Below are positions 1-6,996 of a stretch of DNA of 32,462 bases, piece by piece. The notes beneath the pieces were generated by a model. The model made no database searches, had not been told where the DNA came from, and saw nothing but the letters and a program-made list of their open reading frames with translations. Numbering within the stretch: position 1 is the stretch's first letter; each line of letters begins with the position of its first letter. This stretch comes from Planococcus sp. A6 (GTDB lineage Bacteria; Bacillota; Bacilli; Bacillales_A; Planococcaceae), in the NCBI RefSeq assembly GCF_028823615.1, contig NZ_JAPEHT010000027.1, positions 1-32,462 of the forward strand, given 5' to 3'. The translations under genes and the position numbers were made by a program.

Positions 1-24
1 ACTTCTTATCTTTCTCGACAACCT

Positions 25-60
25 AAAACAGGACTGCCCACAGGCAGCCCTGTTTTTTTT
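25..60 (+). terminator. Rho-independent terminator of an upstream gene
   Basis: The arms at 25-32 and 49-56 pair perfectly, followed by one mismatch and a second stem at 34-38/43-47. The loop is four bases and a run of eight T follows at 53-60. It must end a plus-strand gene that lies left of the window. Confidence 0.85.
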
Positions 61-73
61 AGAAAAGAAGTGA

Positions 74-120
74 TTGACCACTAACCACTATTTCTTTACG
101 ATAAGAACAAATGTTCTTAT
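74..120 (+). promoter_or_regulatory. SigA-type promoter with LexA (DinR) box for the yolD-like gene
   Basis: A -35 TTGACC (74-79) and a -10 TACGAT (97-102) are separated by 17 bases. Directly downstream lies a 20-base palindrome (101-120, two-base centre). Its core GAACAAATGTTC (105-116) matches the Gram-positive LexA consensus GAACRNRYGTTC at every position. The box covers the expected transcription start, a typical place for repression. SOS control of the gene is an inference from this match. Confidence 0.75.
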
Positions 121-142
121 TTTTTAGAAAGGAATGGTGAAA

Positions 143-502
143 ATGAAAAAGAATCATCATTTGACGGTTAAAGGGGACGTATTGGACAGAGGGCAATTGA
201 AATGGGGGGCACTGATGCTGCCGGAACATGTCCGGATGCTGCGGGAATGGCGGGCCGATGAACCTTCCAGGCATAAACCCCATCTCGATGAAGAAGAACT
301 CGGTTTGTTGCAGGAAGAGATCGGCATTGCACACCAGCGGCAATGCATGGCCGAAATACGCTATTGGGACGATGGGCTGGCAGCCGTATCCGGGATCATC
401 ACTGCCATCGACCTATCCAATCAAACACTAGAAATCACCTCCGGCCCTGATATTGTCCGCATCGTTTTTGCCGACCTTCTCGGCATCCGAATGATCGATT
501 AA
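143..502 (+). CDS. YolD-like family protein, likely SOS-regulated
   Basis: The 119-residue protein has the features of the YolD-like family: an early DRG..KW..L motif, a central helical part (EEELGLLQEEIG), and a C-terminal beta-rich part ending VFADLLGIRMID. In Bacillus such proteins (for example YqjX) are encoded beside Y-family DNA polymerases in LexA-controlled operons, but their biochemical role is not settled. Here no polymerase gene follows. In-frame starts exist at 134 and 143. The Shine-Dalgarno AGAAAGGA (126-133) touches the first but is nine bases from the ATG at 143, so 143 is preferred. The gene stands alone between its own LexA-box promoter and the separately spaced yihY gene. 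The family call is good; a function beyond association with SOS is not known. Confidence 0.8.
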   Translation: MKKNHHLTVKGDVLDRGQLKWGALMLPEHVRMLREWRADEPSRHKPHLDEEELGLLQEEIGIAHQRQCMAEIRYWDDGLAAVSGIITAIDLSNQTLEITSGPDIVRIVFADLLGIRMID

Positions 503-505
503 AGC

Positions 506-543
506 TATCCGTAATGGCGTAGAAACGGATAATTTCCTTTTTT
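506..543 (+). terminator. Possible weak terminator after the yolD-like gene
   Basis: A six-base stem (TATCCG 506-511, CGGATA 526-531) with a 14-base loop is followed by a T-rich stretch ending in six T (538-543). The short stem and the offset of the T run make it a weak candidate. Confidence 0.4.
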
Positions 544-546
544 AAG

Positions 547-571
547 GTTATTTCTTGGCGGCATCGGGCAT
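547..571 (+). promoter_or_regulatory. Candidate SigB-type promoter of the yihY-family gene
   Basis: GTTATT (547-552), 13 bases, then GGGCAT (566-571) resembles the SigB consensus GTTTAA-N12-15-GGGTAT. The -10 matches five of six and the -35 three of six. The gene's Bacillus relative YfkH is, as I recall, part of the general stress regulon, which makes this plausible. No better SigA promoter was seen in the 109-base gap. Confidence 0.35.
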
Positions 572-611
572 ATACTAAATAACTTTACAAAACAAATGGA
601 GGTATAAAGTT

Positions 612-1502
612 ATGAGCAAAGTGACGTCCTATGCCAAAGAACTTGGCCAAGAATTCAAGAAAGACAATGCGACGACACTTGCGGCAGCGCAGGCCTATTA
701 TTACCTATTAGCAATCGTTCCTTTATTAATTTTGCTATTGGCCATTCTGCCGTATTTGCAGCTTGACCCCCAACGGGTAGTCGATTTTATTGGCAGCATC
801 CTACCGGGCGAAGTCGCAGCTACGTTTGAAGAAAATATCATCAGCGTCGTGACCACCCCATCCGGCGGTCTACTGACTTTCGGTATCCTGGGTACACTTT
901 GGTCGGCATCCAATGCTATGACCGCGTTTATAGACGCGACGAATCAAGCATACGATGTGGAGGAAACCCGCTCATTTTTCAAGAAAAAAGGGATGGCCAT
1001 CATTTTGACGATTTTCATGCTAGTTGCTGTTATCGTCGCGCTTGTCCTACCGATTTTTGGCGGCGCCATCATCAATACGATCACCGAGTTCCTGAATTTG
1101 CCTCAACAAACAGAAATTATTTTCCAAGTACTTCGTTGGGTCATTTCCATCGCGGTTATGAGCCTTGTCTTGGCCATGTTGTACAAATTTGCACCGAATA
1201 AGCAATTTCCTTTCAAGGAGGTTATTGTGGGTGCTTTGATTGCCACGATTCTCTGGCAACTCGTTTCTCTTGGATTCTCTTTCTATGTTTCAAACTTTGG
1301 CAACTTTTCTGCTACTTACGGGAGCCTCGGCGGTTTGATCATCTTGATTCTTTGGTTCTTCCTGACAGGGTTGATCCTGGTTATTGGAGCTGAAATCAAC
1401 GCTATCTTGCACCGCCATAGACATGCCAAGAGCGATTCGGAAGAAAGCAAATTGCAAATGGCCGAATCTGGTGAAACAGAGTCATCTATGAATAAGTATT
1501 AA
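612..1502 (+). CDS. YihY/virulence factor BrkB family membrane protein
   Basis: A 296-residue integral membrane protein of the YihY/BrkB (UPF0761) family, whose exact function is unknown. The family hallmarks are visible: an N-terminal stretch with AAAQAYYYLLAIVPLLILLL (first membrane segment, about 24-50), then LGTLWSASNAM near 100, and a C-terminal YGSLGGLIILILWFFLTGLI segment followed by GAEINA. About six membrane segments can be counted; a polar, charged tail of about 30 residues follows. GGAGG at 598-602 lies nine bases before the ATG. It is the last plus-strand gene of the window and converges with the dipeptidase gene. The family call is secure. The role is not. Confidence 0.9.
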   Translation: MSKVTSYAKELGQEFKKDNATTLAAAQAYYYLLAIVPLLILLLAILPYLQLDPQRVVDFIGSILPGEVAATFEENIISVVTTPSGGLLTFGILGTLWSASNAMTAFIDATNQAYDVEETRSFFKKKGMAIILTIFMLVAVIVALVLPIFGGAIINTITEFLNLPQQTEIIFQVLRWVISIAVMSLVLAMLYKFAPNKQFPFKEVIVGALIATILWQLVSLGFSFYVSNFGNFSATYGSLGGLIILILWFFLTGLILVIGAEINAILHRHRHAKSDSEESKLQMAESGETESSMNKY

Positions 1503-1506
1503 TGCC

Positions 1507-1545
1507 AAAAGCCATCCGCTGATTCACTAGCGGATGGCTTTTTTT
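1507..1545. terminator. Terminator between convergent genes
   Basis: A perfect 14-base stem (1507-1520 with 1529-1542) has an eight-base loop and a T run to 1545 on the plus strand. On the minus strand four T follow, so it may serve both yihY and the dipeptidase gene that converge here. Confidence 0.85.
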
Positions 1546-2516
1546 CATATTTTTCTACTGGTTTGTTCGATGCCTGGTCGATGCGCTAGGAAGTTTCGGA
1601 ACGCAAACCCTTCCACTTGGGTTTCTGAATAGCGTTTTTGCAAAGCCTCGATTAAATTCGGATAATCCGAAGCGTTTTCAAGACGCGCGACATGATCGAA
1701 AATGCCATCAAAATCAGATCCCAATCCGATGTGGCGTTCTCCGCCGAGCGTACAAAGATGCTCGATATGGCGCAGCAAATCCTCGATCGCTGCCTGCTGG
1801 CTTCCTGGGTTGATGAACTCCGGACAGAATACGACATCGATCAAGCCGTTGTGCGAGAACATTGCCTCGATTTGCCCATCGTCCAGATTGCGCGGATGAT
1901 TGCACAACTTCCGTGCATTCGAATGGCTCGCAATTGGATACTCGGCGAGTTCCATCACTTCCCAAAATCCTGCAAGCGACAGATGGGACACGTCCGTGAA
2001 CACACGGTGATCGTTATTCAACTGCACCACTTGCTTGCCGAGCAGCGTCAATCCGCCGCCTCTCGGTTCGCCGACGCCGTCTGCGCAGAGATTGGCGAAA
2101 TTCCATGTCAGCCCGAGCGACAGCACGCCGAGCCTATAGAGATGCCGCAGTTTCGCAAGATCATTTCCAAAAGCATCTGCCCCTTCGAGCGCGAGCACTG
2201 CGCCGATTTCATCCGGGCCGAGTGTGTCGATGTCTTCCCAACGGCGGATATGTTTCATAAGCGGCTCACTGAGCACTTCGCTGTAGAACAAATCGACCTG
2301 CTCTAATGCATGCTGCCATTTTTCATTGTCCGGCAACTCAGGGTGCACGAACACCGCGAAAAACTGGACTTTGACGCCGCCTTGTTGCAAGCGCAGGAAA
2401 TTAGTGTCGAGTTCTTCCGCATCGAAAAAATTTACAGGCTTTCCTCGAAACAATTCGTTGCGCTTCGCTACCTGCAGCTTCAGCAGGGCATCGCAATGCG
2501 TATCGATGATTTGCAC
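1545..2516 (-). CDS. Membrane dipeptidase family protein (peptidase M19)
   Basis: A 323-residue metallo-dipeptidase of the renal dipeptidase family, which hydrolyses dipeptides, often including ones with a D-residue at the C-terminus. Expected zinc-binding elements are present in order: DTHCD (H7, D9), ALEGAD (E111), DVSHLS (H178), ASHSN (H198) and GSDFDG (D268). There is no signal peptide, so a cytosolic enzyme is likely. The start is a GTG at 2516-2514 that directly follows the TGA of the upstream GATase gene. The Shine-Dalgarno-like GGGGATGAG lies inside that gene, so translation of the two is probably coupled. The pairing suggests salvage of gamma-glutamyl or D-residue-containing peptides (inference). 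Confidence 0.9.
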   Translation of the reverse strand: MQIIDTHCDALLKLQVAKRNELFRGKPVNFFDAEELDTNFLRLQQGGVKVQFFAVFVHPELPDNEKWQHALEQVDLFYSEVLSEPLMKHIRRWEDIDTLGPDEIGAVLALEGADAFGNDLAKLRHLYRLGVLSLGLTWNFANLCADGVGEPRGGGLTLLGKQVVQLNNDHRVFTDVSHLSLAGFWEVMELAEYPIASHSNARKLCNHPRNLDDGQIEAMFSHNGLIDVVFCPEFINPGSQQAAIEDLLRHIEHLCTLGGERHIGLGSDFDGIFDHVARLENASDYPNLIEALQKRYSETQVEGFAFRNFLAHRPGIEQTSRKI

Positions 2517-3239
2517 TCACTCATCCCCTTCTTCTGTACAGGCGCTGACAAAGCCTTCAAAGATACGCAAAGAAGCTACGTCGCCTGCACGTGCCATATT
2601 TTCCGGATGCCATTGCAGCCCCAGCGCGAAACCATGCTCTTTGCTCTCGATCGCTTCTATGACCCCGTCGCTTGCGATTCCGGAAACGAGATAATGTTCA
2701 GGCACATGGCGGTTCGACTGGTGATGGCGGCTATTGACCTTGAGTTTCAGAGAATCCGTCAGCCGGTGCAAGAGCGAACCTTCCGCGACTTCGACAAAAT
2801 GAGAGCCATGCTCTTTCGGCGCACGCTGCTGATGCTGAAGCAGGTTACCCTCCAATTGAGACGGTGTATCCTGATACATATCCCCGCCGGCTGCGATATT
2901 CAAAATCTGGGCGCCTCGGCAAATCGCCAGCACCGGTTTGTTCTTCTCCATCACTTTTTCCAATAGCTCCAGTTCAAAACGGTCACGCGAGGGAATGATG
3001 ACGCCAAGGCCCGGATGCGGCTCTTCGCCGAATAAAGTCGGGTCAATGTCCCAACCGCCCGCAAGGAACAATCCGTCGATGTGCTCGGCGAGTTCTTCCA
3101 GTTCCGCCTGCCCTTCAATATGTGGCAGCATGATCGGCAAGCCGCCCGCCCGGACAATCGCTTCTGTGTCCGCAAGCTCTACATTGTATTCATCTTTCCC
3201 CAATTCCTTTGACGCGGTAATGCCGATGATTGGTCTCAT
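2517..3239 (-). CDS. Gamma-glutamyl-gamma-aminobutyrate hydrolase family protein (class I GATase-like, C26)
   Basis: About 240 residues with the PuuD/peptidase C26 fold. It has an N-terminal RPIIGITAS strand, a central FLAGGWDIDP segment, the nucleophile elbow AICRGAQ (cysteine near residue 107) and the C-terminal GLQWHPE His-Glu pair. Family members cleave gamma-glutamyl amide bonds, in PuuD that of gamma-glutamyl-GABA. Nothing here shows the substrate, and no other putrescine-pathway genes are nearby. GTG and ATG codons also occur at 3248 and 3245. AGGAG at 3252-3248 is eight bases from the ATG at 3239, so that start is chosen. The gene ends exactly where the M19 dipeptidase begins, forming a two-gene operon. 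Confidence 0.85.
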   Translation of the reverse strand: MRPIIGITASKELGKDEYNVELADTEAIVRAGGLPIMLPHIEGQAELEELAEHIDGLFLAGGWDIDPTLFGEEPHPGLGVIIPSRDRFELELLEKVMEKNKPVLAICRGAQILNIAAGGDMYQDTPSQLEGNLLQHQQRAPKEHGSHFVEVAEGSLLHRLTDSLKLKVNSRHHQSNRHVPEHYLVSGIASDGVIEAIESKEHGFALGLQWHPENMARAGDVASLRIFEGFVSACTEEGDE

Positions 3240-3329
3240 TCCCATCACTCCTAAGTTGTTTGAATACTTGATATATTCACCATACAGAAGTTTTTTCAGG
3301 ATGGAAAGAACAATCCAATCTTTCCCATC

Positions 3330-3377
3330 AAAAAGAAACAGCCCGCAAAAGACGCGAAGCCTTCCACCGCTGTTTCT
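3330..3377 (-). terminator. Probable terminator of dacC
   Basis: A nine-base perfect stem (3334-3342 with 3369-3377) encloses a 26-base loop. On the minus strand it is followed by five T (3334-3330). The long loop lowers confidence, but the position just downstream of dacC fits. Confidence 0.55.
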
Positions 3378-3418
3378 GTCAAAACTGATTTTTTATCGTC
3401 CTTCAAAGCTCTTGCCTT

Positions 3419-4891
3419 TCACTCGGCTTGGTATCCGGCAATCGCTTCGGCAATCGCGTTTTCGATCGGCGTGACATTCGCCAAATCATTGTTCAGGATG
3501 ATCGCGAAGACCAGCCGTTCGCCGTCTTGGGTCGTTGCATAGCCGGCCAGAGAAGAAACCGAGGACAAGCTGCCGGTTTTAGCCTGGACATTGCCTTCCG
3601 CTGCCGTCCCTTTCATTCGGTTGCGCAAGGTGCCGCCGACAAAGCGTTCCGAAGCCCCTGCTACCGGCAAGGATTCAAGGAACGCATCAAACCATGGCTC
3701 TTCCTGTGCCCCGGCCAATAACTGCGAAATCTCATTTGCCGGAATCAAATTGACGTGGGACATTCCGGAAGCATCTCGCAGATGGATCGTGTCGACATTG
3801 ACGCCGAGCTTGCCAGCGGTTTCCTCCATCACTTCGAGGCCCGCTTCCCAGCTGCCTTCCCCGTTCACCACGCGGCCCATTTGTTTCGCCAATGCTTCGC
3901 CGTGGCCGTTATTGCTAAGTTTCATGAACGGGATCGATAGTTCCGCAAGCGTCATCGATTGATGTTCCAACAGCATGCGGCTATCCGGCGGCGTAACGCC
4001 CATCACCGTTTCAGAGTTCCCGATCAGCTCGACGCCTTCCTTATCGAGTGCCTTTTCGAACAAGCTGAGCGCATATCCGGACGGTTCATCGACTGCGATC
4101 CATTCACGCGTCCGGCTTCCCTGTTCCGGGATATTGCCTTCCACGATGATTTCATTCGTTCCGTGGTCTCTCGTGATGCTCAAGGTTTTCGGTTCGCCAG
4201 CTGCCACTGTTTGGGCGTTATTGGTGATTGTCACATAATCCGTCTCGGGCGACAAACTGACCCGCACCTCATCTCCCGCCGCCTCTCCGGCGTTCGCTTC
4301 CACGATGATCGCCCCCGCGTCGTAATCTTTATTCGGTGAGGCGGTCAATGCGGATACTTGGGCTCCGACATAGTACACTTCATTTTTCCAGGTCATGTCT
4401 TCAGACAAACGTTCATCATCGAACCAGCTATCGTCGCCGATCAAGTCGCCTTTCACTTTATGTATGCCTTGTGCTTTCAATTCCTTTGCAAAGCGCTCAA
4501 AATCCTCCTCGAGCAATGTCGGGTCGCCTAGCACTTTGCCTTTCAGTTCCCCATCGGTATGCAGTTCTGTCGAGAACCGGTGATCTTCCCCTAAAGTTTC
4601 AAGTGCCGCCGACATAGTGAACAGCTTCATATTGGATGCCGGTTTGAGCCGGATGTCGCCAAAGTGATCGTATATTTTCTCCCCGCTATCCGCTTTTCGA
4701 ATGCTGACACCTGCGAGCGCGCCGTCCAAACTTTCATCTTGCAGAATATCATTCACTTGCGCAGTTAGCGCTACATAGTCACTGTCTGCTTCTGCCATTT
4801 CCCCATCACTTCCCATCTGCAGCGGGGATGCCACCAAAGCCCCTGCCAGCACGAGCAATCCCGCCGCTCTCCATCGATTCAATTTCGCCAT
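3419..4891 (-). CDS. dacC: D-alanyl-D-alanine carboxypeptidase/endopeptidase, PBP4 type (peptidase S13)
   Basis: A 490-residue low-molecular-weight penicillin-binding protein of the DacB/DacC (S13) class. It trims or cleaves peptidoglycan peptides outside the membrane. The three active-site motifs are SNMK (S86, K89), SNN in MKLSNNGHGEALAK, and KTG in VQAKTGSLSS. Between the first two lies the large insertion typical of this class. A signal peptide (charged MAKLNRWR, then a hydrophobic run to about residue 22) directs export. The reading frame can be opened 14 codons earlier, at 4933. The ATG at 4891 has a strong GGAGGAAG site and begins exactly at the signal peptide. It is monocistronic, flanked by a terminator and by an upstream region with two inverted repeats. 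Confidence 0.9.
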   Translation of the reverse strand: MAKLNRWRAAGLLVLAGALVASPLQMGSDGEMAEADSDYVALTAQVNDILQDESLDGALAGVSIRKADSGEKIYDHFGDIRLKPASNMKLFTMSAALETLGEDHRFSTELHTDGELKGKVLGDPTLLEEDFERFAKELKAQGIHKVKGDLIGDDSWFDDERLSEDMTWKNEVYYVGAQVSALTASPNKDYDAGAIIVEANAGEAAGDEVRVSLSPETDYVTITNNAQTVAAGEPKTLSITRDHGTNEIIVEGNIPEQGSRTREWIAVDEPSGYALSLFEKALDKEGVELIGNSETVMGVTPPDSRMLLEHQSMTLAELSIPFMKLSNNGHGEALAKQMGRVVNGEGSWEAGLEVMEETAGKLGVNVDTIHLRDASGMSHVNLIPANEISQLLAGAQEEPWFDAFLESLPVAGASERFVGGTLRNRMKGTAAEGNVQAKTGSLSSVSSLAGYATTQDGERLVFAIILNNDLANVTPIENAIAEAIAGYQAE

Positions 4892-4947
4892 TTTACTTCC
4901 TCCTCCAAGTGGTTTGTAAAAAATGTACCACAAATAAAGTAAGAATT

Positions 4948-4970
4948 TTCTGATACCTGAATAATCAGAA
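4948..4970. repeat. Inverted repeat upstream of dacC (site 1)
   Basis: Perfect seven-base arms TTCTGAT (4948-4954) and ATCAGAA (4964-4970) flank nine bases. It lies 57-79 bases upstream of the dacC start and could be an operator. No regulator family is recognised from the sequence. Confidence 0.5.
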
Positions 4971-4982
4971 CTAATGGCTTAC

Positions 4983-5003
4983 TACTATTTTATATTAATA
5001 GTA
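4983..5003. repeat. Inverted repeat upstream of dacC (site 2)
   Basis: Perfect seven-base arms TACTATT (4983-4989) and AATAGTA (4997-5003) flank a seven-base centre. Read on the minus strand, a TAAAAT -10-like element falls within it, so it may overlap the dacC promoter. The sequence is AT-rich, so chance is not excluded. Confidence 0.45.
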
Positions 5004-5071
5004 AATAAATCCAAATAAAATCTATATTTTTATTCGTTTCTTTTTCGCTAAGTTCTTTCAGCCTAGCCGCA

Positions 5072-5107
5072 TTAAAAAACCGCATCGACAAATTGCCGAT
5101 GCGGTTT
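5072..5107 (-). terminator. Terminator of the rbs operon
   Basis: An 11-base perfect stem (5077-5087 with 5097-5107) has a nine-base loop and a minus-strand T run. It lies nine bases after the rbsB stop codon. Confidence 0.9.
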
Positions 5108-5115
5108 CTTCTTTA

Positions 5116-6039
5116 TTATTGCTCGATCAATTCCAATTCTACAGGAATCGACGCTTCCACTTCTTCGCCGTCCAAGTGCTGGATAGCCGTTTCGACGGCC
5201 ATTTCACCGATCATTTCCGGTTTTTGAGCAATCGTTCCGGCAAGACGGCCTTCTTCTACTGCTGCGACTGCATCGTTTGTGGCATCAAATCCGACAACTG
5301 TGACATCTTTGCCAGCAGCTTCAATTGCTTCAAGTGCACCAAGCGCCATTTCATCGTTGTGCGCAAACACTCCAGTTACATCAGGGTTTGCCTGTAAGAT
5401 ATTTTCCATGACCGACAAACCTTCTGCACGGTTGAAGTTCGCCGTTTGCTTGGCAACGACATCCAAGCTGTCTGCTGCGATATTATTGAAGCCTTCTCCA
5501 CGTTCGCGCGCTGCAGATGATCCTGGAACTCCTTCAAGTTCCGCTACTTTCGCTCCCTCACCTACCAACGACAATAGATGCTCAGCTGCCATTTCACCAC
5601 CCGCTACGTTATCCGAAGCAATGTGGGAAACCACTTCGCCGTTTTCCGCGCTGCGGTCTACAGTAATAACCGGGATATCTGCATTGTTGGCAGAAGCGAC
5701 TGCTGAAGCAACTGCTTCAGAATCGACAGGGTTGATTAGAATCATGTCCACGCCTTGCTGGATCAAGTCCTCAACATCACTTGCCTGCTTCGATGCGTCG
5801 TCTTGTGCATCAACTACAGAAAGAGTTGCGCCAAGTTCAGAAGCTTTAGCTTCTGCCCCTTCACTCAATGTTACGAAGAACGGGTTGTTCAATGTCGAGA
5901 TCGAGAAACCGATTGTGTAATCGCCGCTCGCTTCTTCTCCGCCTGTTGTTTCTTCTGAATCCGAACCTGGTGCTTCCATGGAACATGCGGCCAAAACCAT
6001 CATTGCCAAAAGGACGAACATCAATAGCATTTTCTTCAT
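5116..6039 (-). CDS. rbsB: D-ribose ABC transporter, substrate-binding lipoprotein
   Basis: A 307-residue periplasmic-binding-protein type 1 (sugar-binding) lipoprotein that captures ribose outside the cell and delivers it to RbsC/RbsA. The N-terminus is a lipoprotein signal with lipobox VLAAC, then a Ser/Glu/Gly-rich linker. The mature domain has GFSISTLNNPFF, DLIQQGVDMILINPVDS, the NADIPVITVDR strand and DNVAGGEMAAEHL, all typical of RbsB. A GTG also lies in frame at 6048. GGGAG lies eight bases before the ATG at 6039, which begins MKKMLLM, so that start is chosen. It is the last gene of the operon, 12 bases after rbsC, and is followed by the terminator. Confidence 0.93.
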   Translation of the reverse strand: MKKMLLMFVLLAMMVLAACSMEAPGSDSEETTGGEEASGDYTIGFSISTLNNPFFVTLSEGAEAKASELGATLSVVDAQDDASKQASDVEDLIQQGVDMILINPVDSEAVASAVASANNADIPVITVDRSAENGEVVSHIASDNVAGGEMAAEHLLSLVGEGAKVAELEGVPGSSAARERGEGFNNIAADSLDVVAKQTANFNRAEGLSVMENILQANPDVTGVFAHNDEMALGALEAIEAAGKDVTVVGFDATNDAVAAVEEGRLAGTIAQKPEMIGEMAVETAIQHLDGEEVEASIPVELELIEQ

Positions 6040-6051
6040 TTCTACCACTCC

Positions 6052-6996
6052 CTATACTGTTTTTTTACGGTCTAGCAATACTGCAAGCAATATAACTGCA
6101 CCCTTCACCACTTGCTGGAAGAAGGAGGACACCCCAATCAAATTCAAACCGTTATTCAAGACGCCGATGATCAGCGCACCGATCAAGGTGCCGACGATCC
6201 ATCCGCGGCCGCCTGTCAAACTCGTTCCGCCGAGTACCACGGCTGCGATGGCATCGAGCTCAAACATCTGGCCCGCTGTCGGCTGAGCTGAATTCAAGCG
6301 AGAAGTCAAGATCAGCGACGCCAGTGCGGCAAGCGCACCGACCAAAGAATATACGTAAATTTTGATGCGGTCAGCATTGATTCCCGAAAGCACGGAAGCT
6401 TCTTCGTTGCCGCCCACTGCGTAGACGCGACGGCCGAATGTCGTTTTCTTCAAAATGAAGTAAAGGATGCCGAAACTGACAAGCATCGTCACGACCGGCA
6501 CCGGAATGCCGAGGAAATAGCCTTTTCCGAGCATCTGGAAGCTCATGCTGTCGCCAAGCCCTGAAATCGGCCGGCCTTCTGTGTAGACGAGCGTCAAGCC
6601 CCGGTAAATGGTCATCGTCGCAAGCGTCGCGATGAATGGCGCCACTTTGCCTTTCGCGATGATGACGCCGTTGATGGCTCCGAGAACAGCCCCGAGGAAC
6701 AGCCCCAGCAGCATCGCTAAGATCGGGTCAATTCCTGAAGCCATCATGCCAGCTGTCACAGCACCCGTAAGCGCCAAGATCGATCCGACCGATAAGTCGA
6801 TTCCGCCGGTCAAGATGACAAAGGTCATCCCGAATGCAATCAACGCATTGATCGACACTTGTCGGAGGACGTTCAAGATATTGCTCATGGATAGAAAACT
6901 CGGGTTAATTGCGGTAATGATGATAATGATTAAAATCAACCCGATAAACGGCGCGATTTTTTGGAACAAGCTTGTATTAGCGGACTTCAGCTTCAA
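6052..6996 (-). CDS. rbsC: Ribose ABC transporter permease
   Basis: A roughly 314-residue BPD_transp_2-type permease with many hydrophobic segments and the family signature LTGGIDLSVGSILALTG. The C-terminal VVLGGTSLTGGRGWIVGTLIGA-type region is also present. It forms the membrane channel of the ribose transporter. An ATG at 7017 is in frame but has no ribosome binding site. The perfect AGGAGG at 7010-7005 is eight bases from a TTG at 6996, giving the start MKLKSANTSLF. I take TTG as the start. Either way the gene begins inside the 3' end of rbsA (20-base overlap), which suggests translational coupling. Confidence 0.92.
   Translation of the reverse strand: MKLKSANTSLFQKIAPFIGLILIIIIITAINPSFLSMSNILNVLRQVSINALIAFGMTFVILTGGIDLSVGSILALTGAVTAGMMASGIDPILAMLLGLFLGAVLGAINGVIIAKGKVAPFIATLATMTIYRGLTLVYTEGRPISGLGDSMSFQMLGKGYFLGIPVPVVTMLVSFGILYFILKKTTFGRRVYAVGGNEEASVLSGINADRIKIYVYSLVGALAALASLILTSRLNSAQPTAGQMFELDAIAAVVLGGTSLTGGRGWIVGTLIGALIIGVLNNGLNLIGVSSFFQQVVKGAVILLAVLLDRKKTV

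Noticed and set aside
1692-2306. A 204-codon plus-strand frame opposite the dipeptidase gene
   Set aside because: The minus-strand frame has all M19 metal-ligand motifs; the plus frame has no family signature or start signals.
3261-3279. Inverted repeat TGAATA-N7-TATTCA upstream of the GATase-like gene
   Set aside because: Six-base AT-rich arms with no clear promoter around them; chance is likely.
6905-6945. A Fur-box-like AATGATGATAATGATTA stretch
   Set aside because: It lies inside rbsC and encodes its Ile-rich membrane segment; repetitive ATH codons explain it.
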